From contig NZ_JAJOHV010000069.1 in NCBI RefSeq assembly GCF_021129175.1, forward strand, positions 1 through 34,186: a stretch of 34,186 nt of DNA, given 5' to 3'. Positions 13,103 through 21,934 of this stretch are shown here, in pieces. The first letter of the stretch is position 1. The number at the start of each line of letters is the position of its first letter. The notes beneath the pieces were generated by a model. It did not search any database. It was not told where the DNA came from and was given only the letters and a program-made list of their open reading frames with translations. Source of the DNA: Chromobacterium piscinae. GTDB taxonomy: Bacteria > Pseudomonadota > Gammaproteobacteria > Burkholderiales > Chromobacteriaceae. A program made the position numbers and the translations under genes.

Positions 13103-14020
13103 ATGATAGTCCGCAACATTCCGTCCTGGTTCCGCCTGCTGTTCGTCTGGCAAGGCTCGGTGTTGCCGCGCATCCTGCCGCGGCTGATGCTGGTGCTGGC
13201 GGTGGCCATCGCCGCCGCCTCCATCCGCCACTGGTGGCTGGCCAGCCTGCGCGAGTCGTCGCTGGGCATCCCCACCTTCACCTTGCTGGGCGTGTCGCTG
13301 GCGATCTTCCTCGGCTTTCGCAACTCGGTCAGCTACGACCGCTTCTGGGAAGCGCGCAAGCTGTGGGGCAGTCTGCTGATCGTCAGCCGCTCGCTGGGGC
13401 GGCAAATGTTGGCGGCGCTGGGCGACGACGGCGACAGCCGCCGCTTTATCGACGCCGCCTGCGCGTTCGCCTACGCGCTGAAGGCGCAGCTGCGCGGCGA
13501 CGATGCCGACCAGCACCTGAAACGGCTGCTGCCGGCGGAAGAGCGGGAACGGATCATGGCCGGCGGCTTCCGCCCGGCGCTGATCCTGGCCTGGCTGGGC
13601 CGCGAGGCGCAGCGGCTGCAGCGCGAGGGGCGGCTGAGCGAGCTGCAATGGCACGCGCTGGACCGCAATCTGAACACGCTGTCGGAAATCCTGGGCGGCT
13701 GCGAGCGCATCGCCACCACGCCGATGCCCTTCACCTACCGCGTGCTCTTGAATCGCACGGTGACCATCTACTGTCTGCTGCTGCCCGCCGGACTAGCCAG
13801 CAGCATAGGCTGGCTGACGCCGCCGATCGCGGTATTCATCGCCTACACCTATTTCGCGCTGGAACAGATCGCCGAAGAGCTGGAGGAGCCGTTCGGCACC
13901 GAGGGCAACGACCTGCCTCTATCCACGCTGTGCCACACCATCGAATCGTCGCTGCGCGAGATGCAGGGCCTGCCGATGGAAGCGCCGCCACCGCCCAAGC
14001 GCGGCGTATACCTGCATTGA
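13103..14020 (+). CDS. Bestrophin-like anion channel protein (305 aa)
   Basis: This belongs to the bestrophin/UPF0187 (YneE-like) family, inner-membrane pentameric ion channels. Diagnostic segments are LGFRNSVSYDRFWEARKLWG (about residues 69-88), TPMPFTYRVLLNRTVTIYC (about 211-229) and EPFGTEGNDLPLSTLC (about 262-277), the last being the acidic regulatory region of eukaryotic bestrophins. Hydrophobic segments lie near 24-42, 50-68, 222-240 and 243-258. The length fits the family (about 290-310). No clear Shine-Dalgarno is present. It stands between the DUF4105 gene and the ABC exporter with gaps of 95 and 67 bp. Ion selectivity cannot be told from sequence. Confidence 0.88.
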   Translation: MIVRNIPSWFRLLFVWQGSVLPRILPRLMLVLAVAIAAASIRHWWLASLRESSLGIPTFTLLGVSLAIFLGFRNSVSYDRFWEARKLWGSLLIVSRSLGRQMLAALGDDGDSRRFIDAACAFAYALKAQLRGDDADQHLKRLLPAEERERIMAGGFRPALILAWLGREAQRLQREGRLSELQWHALDRNLNTLSEILGGCERIATTPMPFTYRVLLNRTVTIYCLLLPAGLASSIGWLTPPIAVFIAYTYFALEQIAEELEEPFGTEGNDLPLSTLCHTIESSLREMQGLPMEAPPPPKRGVYLH

Positions 14021-14087
14021 GCACCGGGTGGCAATGACATTGGAGTTTGCATAGAATGGACGGCTCCGAACGACCCCCGGCGCCCCC

Positions 14088-15830
14088 ATGTCCCTGACCC
14101 GCCTGCTGTTCAGCTTCGTCTCCCGCCACTGGCGCTCCTACATCCTGGCCGCGCTGATGCTGGCCGCGGTGGCGGTGCTGACCGTGATGATCCCTCGCCA
14201 GGTGGGCCATATCGTCGACGCGCTGGTGGCGCGGCGGCTATCCGGCGACGCGCTGCTGATGGAGCTGGGCCGGCTGCTGGCGATGGGCCTGGCTATCTAC
14301 GCCCTGCGCGTGGGCTGGCGGCTGCAGCTGTTCACCGCCTCGTACAAACTGGGCGTGGAGCTGCGCGGCAAGCTGTACCGCAGCCTGGCCGGACAAGGCC
14401 CGGCCTTCTTCCAGCGCCAGCGCACCGGCGACCTGATGGCCCGCGCCACCAACGACATCGATTCGGTGGAGATGGCGGCGGGCGAAGCGATGCTGGCCGG
14501 TTTCGACGGCCTGTTGACCCTGGCGCTGGTGCTGGCGATGATGACGCTGGGCGTGGACTGGCGGCTGGCGTTGGCGGCGCTGCTGCCCTTTCCCTTCATG
14601 GCCTGGGCCTTCGCCCGCATTTCCGACCACATCCACCGCGAATGGGGCGAAGCCCTCTCCCGTTTCGGCCAGCTCAACGACCACGTGCAGGAAACCCTGT
14701 CCGGCGTGCGCACGCTGCGCGCGCTGGGGCTGGAGGCGCGCAACGACGCCGAGCTGTCCCGGCTGGCGGCCGCGGCATCGGACAGCAGCTTCGAAGCCCA
14801 GCGCTGGGAGGCCGCGTTCGAGCCCGCCGTCGGCGTCGCCCTGGTCACCGCCACCGCCATCGCGCTGGCGCTGGGCGGCTACCTGGTCTGGCACGGCCAA
14901 CTGACCATAGGCGCGCTCACCAGCTTCAGCATGTACCTGGTGCAGTTGATCTGGCCGATGTTCGCCGCCGGCTGGGTGCTGTCGCTGCTGCAGCGCGGCG
15001 CCGCCGCCTGGCGCCGGCTGCAGCCGGTGCTGGACGCCGAGCCCGACGTCGCCGACGACGGCGGCCGGACCGAGCTCGCGCCCGGCGCGCTGGTTTTCGA
15101 CGACCTCACCTTCCACTATTCGACAGACGCCGCCGCGGCGCTGCGCCAGGTGTCGGTCCAACTGCCGCCCGGCCAGACCCTGGGCGTGGTCGGCCCCACC
15201 GGCAGCGGCAAATCCACGCTGCTGAAGCTGCTGATGCGGCAATACCCGCTGCAACAAGGCGCGATACGCTGGAGCGGCGCCGACATCGACGACTACTCGC
15301 TGCACACCCTGCGCGGCGCGATCAGTTGGGTGCCGCAGGAAGCCTTCCTGTTCTCCGCCAGCGTGGCGGAGAACATCGCGCTGGCGCGGCCGGACGCCGG
15401 CCCGCAAGAGATCGAGCGGGTGGCGAGGCTGGCGGCGGTGCACGACGACATCCTCAGGCTGCCGCAGGGCTACGCGACGCCGGTGGGCGAAAAAGGCGTG
15501 GCGCTGTCCGGCGGCCAGCGCCAGCGGCTGGCCATCGCCCGCGCGCTGCTGGCCGACGCGCCGCTGCTGCTGCTGGACGACGCGCTGTCGGCGGTGGACA
15601 CCGATACCGAGAGCCGCATCCTCGGCCATCTTCGCGAGGCGCGGCGCGGCCGCAGCGTCATCATCGTCAGCCACCGGCTGTCGGCGGTGGCCGACGCCGA
15701 CCACATCGTCGCGCTGAACCACGGCCGCATCGCGGAACAAGGCAACCACGACGAGCTGCTGCGGCAAAACGGCTGGTACGCCAGCCAATGGCGCTATCAA
15801 CAACTGGAGGCCAGCCTCGATGAAATCTGA
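14088..15830 (+). CDS. mdlA: ABC exporter half-transporter, MdlA type
   Basis: At 580 aa this is a fused transmembrane plus ATP-binding half-transporter. Six membrane helices fill about 1-310. The nucleotide-binding domain has Walker A GPTGSGKST (about 368), Q-loop PQEAFLF, signature LSGGQ (473-477), Walker B ending LLLLDDALSAVD and His-switch SHRLS. The residue after the Walker B aspartate is Asp498 rather than the catalytic Glu, as in E. coli MdlA, so this half has a degenerate ATPase site. It overlaps mdlB by 11 bp, which indicates an obligate heterodimer. The substrate is unknown; Mdl/Smd homologues are linked to drug or peptide export. Confidence 0.88.
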   Translation: MSLTRLLFSFVSRHWRSYILAALMLAAVAVLTVMIPRQVGHIVDALVARRLSGDALLMELGRLLAMGLAIYALRVGWRLQLFTASYKLGVELRGKLYRSLAGQGPAFFQRQRTGDLMARATNDIDSVEMAAGEAMLAGFDGLLTLALVLAMMTLGVDWRLALAALLPFPFMAWAFARISDHIHREWGEALSRFGQLNDHVQETLSGVRTLRALGLEARNDAELSRLAAAASDSSFEAQRWEAAFEPAVGVALVTATAIALALGGYLVWHGQLTIGALTSFSMYLVQLIWPMFAAGWVLSLLQRGAAAWRRLQPVLDAEPDVADDGGRTELAPGALVFDDLTFHYSTDAAAALRQVSVQLPPGQTLGVVGPTGSGKSTLLKLLMRQYPLQQGAIRWSGADIDDYSLHTLRGAISWVPQEAFLFSASVAENIALARPDAGPQEIERVARLAAVHDDILRLPQGYATPVGEKGVALSGGQRQRLAIARALLADAPLLLLDDALSAVDTDTESRILGHLREARRGRSVIIVSHRLSAVADADHIVALNHGRIAEQGNHDELLRQNGWYASQWRYQQLEASLDEI

Positions 15831-17583
15831 CGCCAACCGCCTGCAAACCCGTGAAGCGGTCTCCCTGCTCATCGACGCCGCCCGTCCGGACCGCCGCCAT
15901 CTGTGGCGGGGCGGATTCTGGCTGATGATCGCCGCCTTGCTCGAAGCCGGCGCGCCGCTGCTGGGCAAGGTATTCATAGACAACTACCTGCTGCCGCACC
16001 GGCTGGACTGGAGCGCCATCGCCGGTCTGCTGGCCGGCAGCCTGCTGCTGGGCCTGGCCGCCGCCGCGCTGCGCTACCGCCAGCTGGTGCGGCTGGCCGG
16101 CGTGGCGATGCGCGCGGTGCTGCGGCTGCGCGAGCGGGTGTACGGCCACGTGATGCGGCTGCCGATGGCCTTCTTCGACAAGGCGATCACTGGCCAGCTG
16201 GTCAGCCGCGTCACCAACGACACCGAATCCGTCAAAGCGCTGTACGTGCAGGCGCTGTTCGTCATCCTCAACAGCAGCATCGTGGTGCTAGGCGCGCTGG
16301 CAGCGATGGCCTGGCTGGACTGGCGGCTGATGCTGGTTTCCCTGCTGCTGTTCCCGGCCACCCTCGCCATCGTGTGGCTGTACCAGCGGCTGAGCGCGCC
16401 ATCGGTGGCCCGCGCCCGCGCGCTGCGCAGCGACATCAACGCCCAGATGGCGGAATCCATCTCCGGCATCTCGGTATTGCAGGCCAGCAACGCCGAGGGC
16501 CGCTTCATCGGCCGCTTCGACGACACCAACCAGCGCTACTACCACGCGCGGCTGCGCGAGCTGCGCGCCAACGCCTGGCTGCTGCGCCCGGCGCTGGACC
16601 TGCTCAACGTGCTGCTGTTGGTCGCGGTGATCCACAGCTACGGCCAGCGCCCGCTGGACGGGCTGGAGATCGGCGTGCTGTACGCCTTCGTCGGCTACAT
16701 CGGCCGGGTGGTAGAGCCGCTGATCCAGATCACGCTGCAATTCGGCCAGCTGCAGCAGGCGGTGGTGGCCGCCAGCCGCGTCAGCCAGCTGCTGGCCGAG
16801 CCGGCCGCGCCGCAAGCCTCGGAAGCCGGCCATATCGCCGACGGCGCGGTCAGCTTCCGCGGCCTGCGCTTCGGCTACCAGGCCGAGCATCCGGTGCTGC
16901 ACGATCTGAGCCTGGATATTCCGGCCGGCAGCTTCATCGGCATCGTCGGCCACACCGGCAGCGGCAAATCCACGCTGCTGTCGCTGCTGCTGCGCTTCTA
17001 CCGGCCGCAGCAAGGCGAGATCCTAGTCGACGGCCAGCCTCTCTACGACATCGGCGACGCCGCCTTCCGCGCCGGCGTCGGCCTGGTGCCGCAAGACCCG
17101 TTCCTGCTGGCCGCCAGCGCGCGCGAAAACATCGACATGGGCCGCGGCCTGCCGCAAGGCGAGATAGAGGCCGCCGCCCGCGCCGCCGGCGTGCACGAGC
17201 TGATCCTGTCGCTGGAAAACGGCTACGACAGCGATATGGGCGAGAGCGGTGCGCGGCTGTCCAGCGGCCAGAAGCAGCTGATCGCCATCGCCCGCGCGCT
17301 GGCGGGCAAGCCGCGCATCCTGCTGCTGGACGAGGCCACCTCGCGCATCGACAGCGAAACAGAGCAGCTGGTGCAGCAGGCGCTGGCGCGGCTGGCCGGC
17401 AAGATCACGCTGATCTCCATCGCCCACCGCCTGTCCACCATCCGCGACGCCGACGCCATCGTCGTGCTCAACCACGGCCGCATCGCCGAATCCGGCGACC
17501 ATGACGCGCTGATGCGGCACGGCGGCATCTACCACAAGCTCTACCTGCTGCAGCAGCTGCAGCCGGAGGAAGAGGACGCGTGA
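15820..17583 (+). CDS. mdlB: ABC exporter half-transporter, MdlB type
   Basis: The 587-aa partner of the preceding gene has six membrane helices (about 20-310) and a nucleotide-binding domain with Walker A GHTGSGKST (377-385), Q-loop PQDPFLL, a degenerate signature LSSGQ (480-484), Walker B ILLLDEATSRID with catalytic Glu505, and His-switch AHRLS. A canonical signature in MdlA facing the catalytic Glu here, and a weak signature here facing the Asp in MdlA, leave one consensus and one degenerate ATP site. This is the asymmetric arrangement of heterodimeric exporters. Its start lies inside the end of mdlA, and its stop overlaps the GTG of the next gene. Confidence 0.88.
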   Translation: MKSDANRLQTREAVSLLIDAARPDRRHLWRGGFWLMIAALLEAGAPLLGKVFIDNYLLPHRLDWSAIAGLLAGSLLLGLAAAALRYRQLVRLAGVAMRAVLRLRERVYGHVMRLPMAFFDKAITGQLVSRVTNDTESVKALYVQALFVILNSSIVVLGALAAMAWLDWRLMLVSLLLFPATLAIVWLYQRLSAPSVARARALRSDINAQMAESISGISVLQASNAEGRFIGRFDDTNQRYYHARLRELRANAWLLRPALDLLNVLLLVAVIHSYGQRPLDGLEIGVLYAFVGYIGRVVEPLIQITLQFGQLQQAVVAASRVSQLLAEPAAPQASEAGHIADGAVSFRGLRFGYQAEHPVLHDLSLDIPAGSFIGIVGHTGSGKSTLLSLLLRFYRPQQGEILVDGQPLYDIGDAAFRAGVGLVPQDPFLLAASARENIDMGRGLPQGEIEAAARAAGVHELILSLENGYDSDMGESGARLSSGQKQLIAIARALAGKPRILLLDEATSRIDSETEQLVQQALARLAGKITLISIAHRLSTIRDADAIVVLNHGRIAESGDHDALMRHGGIYHKLYLLQQLQPEEEDA

Positions 17584-18107
17584 GCGGCCTGTTGATCGCC
17601 CTAGGCGGCTTGCCCGGCGTGGGTAAAACCACCATCGCCAGGCTGCTTGCCGGCAAGTTGGCCGCGACGCATCTACGCATCGACACGATCGAGCAGGCGC
17701 TGCTGCGCGCCGGCAGCCTCGCCCAGATCGGCCCCGAAGGATATCTGGCCGCTTATGCGCTGGCGGCGGACAACCTGCGCCTGGGCCATATCGTCGTCGC
17801 CGACTCGGTCAATCCTCTCCCCATCACCCGGGAAACCTGGCGCGCAACGGCAAAGGAAGCCGGCGCGCGCTGGCTGGAAGTCGAAATCGTCTGCTCAAAC
17901 GCAGCCGAACATCGCGTCCGGGTCGAATCGCGCCGAGCCGACATTCCCGGTCACCTGCTGCCGGACTGGGAGACTGTGGTTCGCCGCAGCTATGAAACCT
18001 GGGATACCGCGGATTTGCGCATAGACGCCTGCTTGCTCGCCGCGGAGCAGGCGGCGGAACGCATTGCCGCCGAGATCGAAACAAGATGGCCGAAGTCCGC
18101 GGGATGA
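17580..18107 (+). CDS. P-loop kinase-like ATPase (175 aa)
   Basis: Starting at a GTG that overlaps the mdlB stop (GTGA), this small protein opens with a Walker A loop GLPGVGKTTIAR (about 9-20). It continues with RIDTIEQALLR, an NMP-kinase-like substrate-lid beginning, and VVADSVNP (about 68-75), where Asp70 is the Walker B-like acid. Arg-rich VRVESRRADIPGH (about 118-130) resembles the lid of adenylylsulfate kinase, gluconate kinase and related small-molecule kinases. The length suits that group. The phosphorylated substrate is unknown. Four-base overlap with the exporter suggests co-expression; antibiotic-modifying kinases sometimes pair with exporters, but that link is speculative here. Confidence 0.75.
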   Translation: MSGLLIALGGLPGVGKTTIARLLAGKLAATHLRIDTIEQALLRAGSLAQIGPEGYLAAYALAADNLRLGHIVVADSVNPLPITRETWRATAKEAGARWLEVEIVCSNAAEHRVRVESRRADIPGHLLPDWETVVRRSYETWDTADLRIDACLLAAEQAAERIAAEIETRWPKSAG

Positions 18108-18181
18108 CTAGCGGCCTGCGCGCCGACAGCAACCCGCATCTGGCGCGCTTCGTCGCCAAGTTGGTTAAAATAATCGCTTGA
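18104..18181 (+). CDS. Possible coupled micro-ORF (25 aa)
   Basis: ATG at 18104 overlaps the kinase stop codon (ATGA), and the frame ends at a TGA at 18179-18181. The peptide finishes HLARFVAKLVKIIA, a short cationic amphipathic helix. No family is recognised; it may be a chance frame. It leaves 40 bp before the next gene. Confidence 0.2.
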   Translation: MTSGLRADSNPHLARFVAKLVKIIA

Positions 18182-18221
18182 ACCGTGCCGCGCCGCGGCC
18201 CTTTCCCATACCGGAGCTCCG

Positions 18222-18905
18222 ATGCCACGCCCGCCCGCCCTTGCCAGCCTGTTCTGCCTGTCGCTGACTGCCCTGTCCTGCCATGCCGACGATGTCAAGG
18301 ATCTCGACCTGTCCATCAGCACCGAGCTGATGACGCGGCAGACGTCCTACGGCAACTCCTCGCGGCTGCAACCCAGCGTGGACCTGCAATACCGCACCCG
18401 CTTCGGCGCGCTGTACGTGCAGGACGGCGAAGGCGGCTGGGCCTTGCCCGCGCCGGCCGGCTGGGTGTCGCTGGGCGTGGCCAACGAGCCGGCCTGGAGC
18501 CTGGGCGGCGGCGTGTCGCAGAGCCTGGCGCTGGCGCGCTACGGCTTCGACCTGCCGCGCGACGGCAGCCTCTCCTTCGGCTACGCCAGCCGCATCGGCG
18601 ACAGCCATCCCGGCCAGTTGCTGGCGGCCACGCTGGACGCGCCGCTGGGCGACTGGATGGGCCAGAAGTTCTCGCTGCTGGGCTGGGCCAGCCTGGCCAA
18701 CCAGAAGCGCCGGCTGGGCTTGAATCACCATGACGACGGATCTGGCTGGCAGCTGGAGCAAAGCAATCTGTTGCTGGTGATGTCGCACCCGCTCTCCCGC
18801 CACTGGACGCTGGACCTGGGCGCCGGCAGCCGCTGGGCGGCGGAAAACACCGGCGAGCATACCGCCGGCTGGCAGACGCTGCTCGGCTTCACCTGGAAGC
18901 TGTGA
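18222..18905 (+). CDS. Putative outer-membrane beta-barrel protein (227 aa)
   Basis: GGAG lies five bases before the ATG. A signal peptide (PPALASLFCLSLTALSCHA) ends near residue 22. The mature chain consists of short alternating strands with many Gly/Tyr/Trp turns (TRFGALYVQDG, WSLGGGVSQSLALARYGF, GSLSFGYASRIGDSH) and ends in hydrophobic GFTWKL, like many outer-membrane proteins, although the last residue is Leu rather than Phe. It resembles the MipA/OmpV type in size and strand pattern, but I see no decisive motif. Its stop overlaps the tatD-like start (TGATG), so the two are probably cotranscribed although their functions appear unrelated. Confidence 0.65.
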   Translation: MPRPPALASLFCLSLTALSCHADDVKDLDLSISTELMTRQTSYGNSSRLQPSVDLQYRTRFGALYVQDGEGGWALPAPAGWVSLGVANEPAWSLGGGVSQSLALARYGFDLPRDGSLSFGYASRIGDSHPGQLLAATLDAPLGDWMGQKFSLLGWASLANQKRRLGLNHHDDGSGWQLEQSNLLLVMSHPLSRHWTLDLGAGSRWAAENTGEHTAGWQTLLGFTWKL

Positions 18906-19693
18906 TGCGCTTCGATCCGCTGCCGGCTGAAGACTGCCTGATAGACAGCCACTGCCATCTGGACGCGCCGGAGCTGGCGCCAGACGTGGATGGCGTGGCG
19001 GCGCGCGCGCGCGCGGCGGGCGTCGGCCAGCTGCTGGTGCCTGCAGTGATGGCCGGCACCTTCGATGACGTGCTGGCGATGCGCGAGCGCTACGGCTGCT
19101 GGATCGCCTTCGGCCTGCATCCCATCTACCTGGACCGGCATCTGGACGAGCACCTGGCCCAGCTGGACGAGTACCTGGCGCGGCATGCGCCGGTAGCCGT
19201 CGGCGAGATCGGCCTGGACTTCTACCTGCCGGAGCTGGCCCCCGCGCGGCAGGAGACGCTGCTGGTCGAACAGCTGAAGCTGGCCCGCAAACACGGCCTG
19301 CCGGTGGTGCTGCACGTGCGCCGCTCGGTGGACCGGGTGCTGAAATACCTGCGCGAACAGAAGATCGAATGCGGCATCGCCCATGCCTTCAACGGCAGCG
19401 CGCAACAGGCCCAGGCCTTCATCCGCCAGGGCTTCAAGCTGGGCTTCGGCGGCGCGATGACCTATAGCGGCTCGCGCCGCATCCGAGCGCTGGCCGCAAC
19501 TCTGCCGCTCTCCAGCCTGGTGCTGGAAACCGACGCGCCGGACATCCGCCCCGAATACGCGCAGGACGTGCCCAACGAGCCGTTCCAGCTGGCCCGTTTC
19601 GTCGAGGTGCTGGCTGAGTTGCGCGGCATGGACACCGCGCCGCTGCGGCGCGCGCTGCGCGACAACACGCTGGCGGCGCTGGCCTTGAATTAA
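18905..19693 (+). CDS. TatD-family metal-dependent hydrolase (262 aa)
   Basis: The ATG at 18905 overlaps the previous stop; a GTG three bases earlier is an alternative. TatD hallmarks are present: LIDSHCHLDAPEL (metal-binding HxH), VAVGEIGLDFY (bridging Glu), LHVRRSVD, IAHAFNGSAQQA and LETDAPDI (metal-binding Asp). TatD-like proteins are cytosolic TIM-barrel metal-dependent DNases. The GHLHVR-to-LHVRRS and 'HAFNG' variants fit the YjjV/YcfH-like branch more than TatD itself. The length is normal. A strong terminator follows, so this ends the unit that starts at the outer-membrane protein gene or earlier. It is unrelated to the tatABC genes nearby despite the name. Confidence 0.9.
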   Translation: MRFDPLPAEDCLIDSHCHLDAPELAPDVDGVAARARAAGVGQLLVPAVMAGTFDDVLAMRERYGCWIAFGLHPIYLDRHLDEHLAQLDEYLARHAPVAVGEIGLDFYLPELAPARQETLLVEQLKLARKHGLPVVLHVRRSVDRVLKYLREQKIECGIAHAFNGSAQQAQAFIRQGFKLGFGGAMTYSGSRRIRALAATLPLSSLVLETDAPDIRPEYAQDVPNEPFQLARFVEVLAELRGMDTAPLRRALRDNTLAALALN

Positions 19694-19700
19694 ACGCCCG

Positions 19701-19739
19701 GCAAACAAAAGCCCCGGACTTGCCGGGGCTTTTGTTTGC
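19701..19739. terminator. Bidirectional terminator, perfect 17-bp stem
   Basis: GCAAACAAAAGCCCCGG (19701-19717) and its exact complement (19723-19739) enclose a 5-base loop. The stem has an A-rich left and T-rich right base, so it works on both strands. It separates the convergent TatD-like and chemoreceptor genes. Confidence 0.93.
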
Positions 19740-19754
19740 GCGGAGCTGGACCGC

Positions 19755-21386
19755 TTAAGTGCGGAAACGCTGCAGGCAGGTATCCAACTCCTCGGACAGG
19801 CCGCTCAGTTCGGTGGCCAGCTTGCTGGCCTCGGTGGCCGCCTCGGTGGTCTGGCCGTTCATCTGCGCGATCTGTTCGACATTGCGCGCCACCGACTGAC
19901 TGGCCAGGCTCTGCTCCTTGATCGCGTTGGCGATGTCGGCGATGCGCTCCACCGATTGCTGGGCCAGCTCGCGGATCTGGCCCAGCGCGTCAGCGACGCT
20001 GGAGGCGCTGACCACCCCGTTTTCAATGCGGCTGTTGGCCTGCTGCATGCTCTGGTAGGCGCGCTGAGTGTCGGCCAGCACGCCGTCGATGTGGCTGGAT
20101 ATCTCGGTGGTGGCCTGGCTGGTGCGTTCCGCCAGCTTGCGCACCTCGTCCGCCACCACCGCGAAGCCGCGGCCCATCTCGCCGGCGCGCGCCGCCTCGA
20201 TCGCCGCGTTCAGCGCCAACAGATTGGTCTGCTCGGCGATGTCGTGGATGACGCGGACGATGTCGCTGATGTCGGACGAGCGCTGGTTCAAGCCGTCCAT
20301 CACGGTCGCGGTCTCGGTGATGGTGGTGGCGATCTGGCGGATCTCGCCGGCCGCCTTCTGCGCCAGCTCGGTGCCGGCGCTGGCCTGCTCCATGGTCAAC
20401 CGCGCCTGGCGCTCGACGTCCTGGGTGCTGTCGGCCACCAGATTGATGCTGACCGACATCTGCTCGATCGCCGCCGCGCCGCTGGATGCCGCCTCCGACT
20501 GGTGAACGGAAGCCGACGACACGTGCTCGCTGACGCCGGACAACTGTCCGGCCGCCTGCGCCAGACTGGCGGAGTGCTGCTGCGACTCCACCACCACCGA
20601 GCGCACGCTGTCCACCAGCTTGCCCAGCGAACCGGCGACGCTGCCCAACTCGTTCTGGCCGAAGTCCGGCAGCTGCAGCCGCAGATTGCGCTGGTCGGCC
20701 AGCTCCTGGCTGGCGTCGCGCATTTTCAGCAGCGGCTGGCGGATCGATGAAATCACATACCAGGCGAACAAGGTGCCGATCACCAGCACCAACACGATTT
20801 CCGTCATCAACTGGCTGCGCACCAAGGTGGCGGTGGCGTCGATCTGATCGTCCAGCAGACCGACCGCATCGGCCGCGGCCTTGGCCAGCTCCTCGGTCGC
20901 GCCTTCCATCTGGTGGATGTTGTCTTTGTACTTGTCCAACTCTTTGTTGGCATCGGCCGTTGCAGTCAACTGCTTGGCCTCCACCTGGGCCGATACCTTG
21001 CCGAAACCGTCGGCGTAGCCTGCCAGCAACGTGCCGAGCTTGGTCAATTTCTGGCCGGCGCCGTCATCCAGCGGATGCGTGCCCGCCCGCTGGATCGACT
21101 TCTGCGCGCCGGCCAGCGCGTCCTTCCATTTGCCCAGATATTCGGCGCGCTTGGCGTCGCTGGCGATATTGATGAAATAGTCTTTCTCGAAACGGCGCAA
21201 ATTGCCCATGCCGCGCTGCAAATCGACGATATCGGTGTAGAACACCAATTCGTGCGAGCTGACTTCCGCCACCCGCGTCGAAATCTTGTTCAAACCCAAC
21301 TGCGTGAACACGCCGGTGAGCACCAGGGCCGCCAACAGCAGCCCGAAGCCAAGGGTAATCCTGGCTGCGATAGAAAAATTCCGCAT
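19755..21386 (-). CDS. Methyl-accepting chemotaxis protein (543 aa)
   Basis: A transmembrane chemoreceptor that signals through CheA/CheW. TM1 spans about 8-29. A periplasmic helical sensor (about 30-188, with [10 protein letters not shown] as in four-helix-bundle sensors) follows, then TM2 (about 190-212, [16 protein letters not shown]), a HAMP region (about 213-265), and the signalling hairpin with [38 protein letters not shown]. There is no C-terminal pentapeptide for CheR/CheB docking. The start at 21386 gives TM1 at the right place and has GGGGAAG upstream; the longer frame to 21491 adds non-membrane residues. Its ligand is unknown. It is a single-gene unit facing the TatD-like gene across a shared terminator. 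Confidence 0.93.
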   Translation of the reverse strand: MRNFSIAARITLGFGLLLAALVLTGVFTQLGLNKISTRVAEVSSHELVFYTDIVDLQRGMGNLRRFEKDYFINIASDAKRAEYLGKWKDALAGAQKSIQRAGTHPLDDGAGQKLTKLGTLLAGYADGFGKVSAQVEAKQLTATADANKELDKYKDNIHQMEGATEELAKAAADAVGLLDDQIDATATLVRSQLMTEIVLVLVIGTLFAWYVISSIRQPLLKMRDASQELADQRNLRLQLPDFGQNELGSVAGSLGKLVDSVRSVVVESQQHSASLAQAAGQLSGVSEHVSSASVHQSEAASSGAAAIEQMSVSINLVADSTQDVERQARLTMEQASAGTELAQKAAGEIRQIATTITETATVMDGLNQRSSDISDIVRVIHDIAEQTNLLALNAAIEAARAGEMGRGFAVVADEVRKLAERTSQATTEISSHIDGVLADTQRAYQSMQQANSRIENGVVSASSVADALGQIRELAQQSVERIADIANAIKEQSLASQSVARNVEQIAQMNGQTTEAATEASKLATELSGLSEELDTCLQRFRT

Positions 21387-21532
21387 TGTCACTTCCCCAC
21401 ACCCGATGAGATGAAAGTGGCCGGGCTGCGCCCGGTCCGTTTTGTGCAGCGATTCTAGATGAGCGTCCCGCCGGCCTGCCAGCCACGGCATTCTGAACGG
21501 CTAAAATCACGCCATATCAGTGGCAAAAAGCT

Positions 21533-21563
21533 CAAAAAAAAACCGGCATCATGGGATGCCGGT
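21533..21563 (-). terminator. Rho-independent terminator after tatC and DUF2069 gene
   Basis: On the minus strand ACCGGCATC, loop CCAT, GATGCCGGT is followed by a run of nine T. It lies 23 bp beyond the stop of the 21587-21934 gene and closes the long his-tat gene block. Confidence 0.92.
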
Positions 21564-21586
21564 CTTGTTCTTGATTCTGGCTAGTC

Positions 21587-21934
21587 TCAGGCCTTGAGCT
21601 TCTTGAAGCTCCTGGCGTATCCCAACACACAAATGAAGAATAGTGTACTGATCAGGACTTCACACCATGCCAATCGCTGCGACAGACCATGGTCGGCCCA
21701 ACCGCGCATCACGCCCTCGATGAAGAACCCCAGGATGAACATGCTGGACCACTGGTAGGTATAGAGTTTGCCCGCCAGGATGCCGCGCAGCGGCAGCAAC
21801 AGCAGCAGCGCCTTGAACGCCAGGAAGGAGCCTTCAGGACGCAGCGGCGCCAGCCACAGCTCCCAGGCCAGGGTCAGCGCGATCAAGGCGATCAGCGCCG
21901 CGGACGCGCCGGCACGGCAGGCTTCGCGGCTCAT
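21587..21934 (-). CDS. DUF2069-type small membrane protein (115 aa)
   Basis: The ATG at 21934 overlaps the tatC stop (ATGA); longer upstream frames would run inside tatC. Four hydrophobic helices are visible: ALIALIALTLAWELWLA, FLAFKALLLLLPLRGILAG, WSSMFILGFFIEGVMRG and EVLISTLFFICVLGYA. The layout, with the conserved KALLLLLPLRGI and YTYQW segments, fits the DUF2069 family of uncharacterised inner-membrane proteins found in beta- and gammaproteobacteria. No catalytic residues are apparent. Position as last gene of the unit, coupled to tatC, is the only functional hint. Confidence 0.8.
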   Translation of the reverse strand: MSREACRAGASAALIALIALTLAWELWLAPLRPEGSFLAFKALLLLLPLRGILAGKLYTYQWSSMFILGFFIEGVMRGWADHGLSQRLAWCEVLISTLFFICVLGYARSFKKLKA

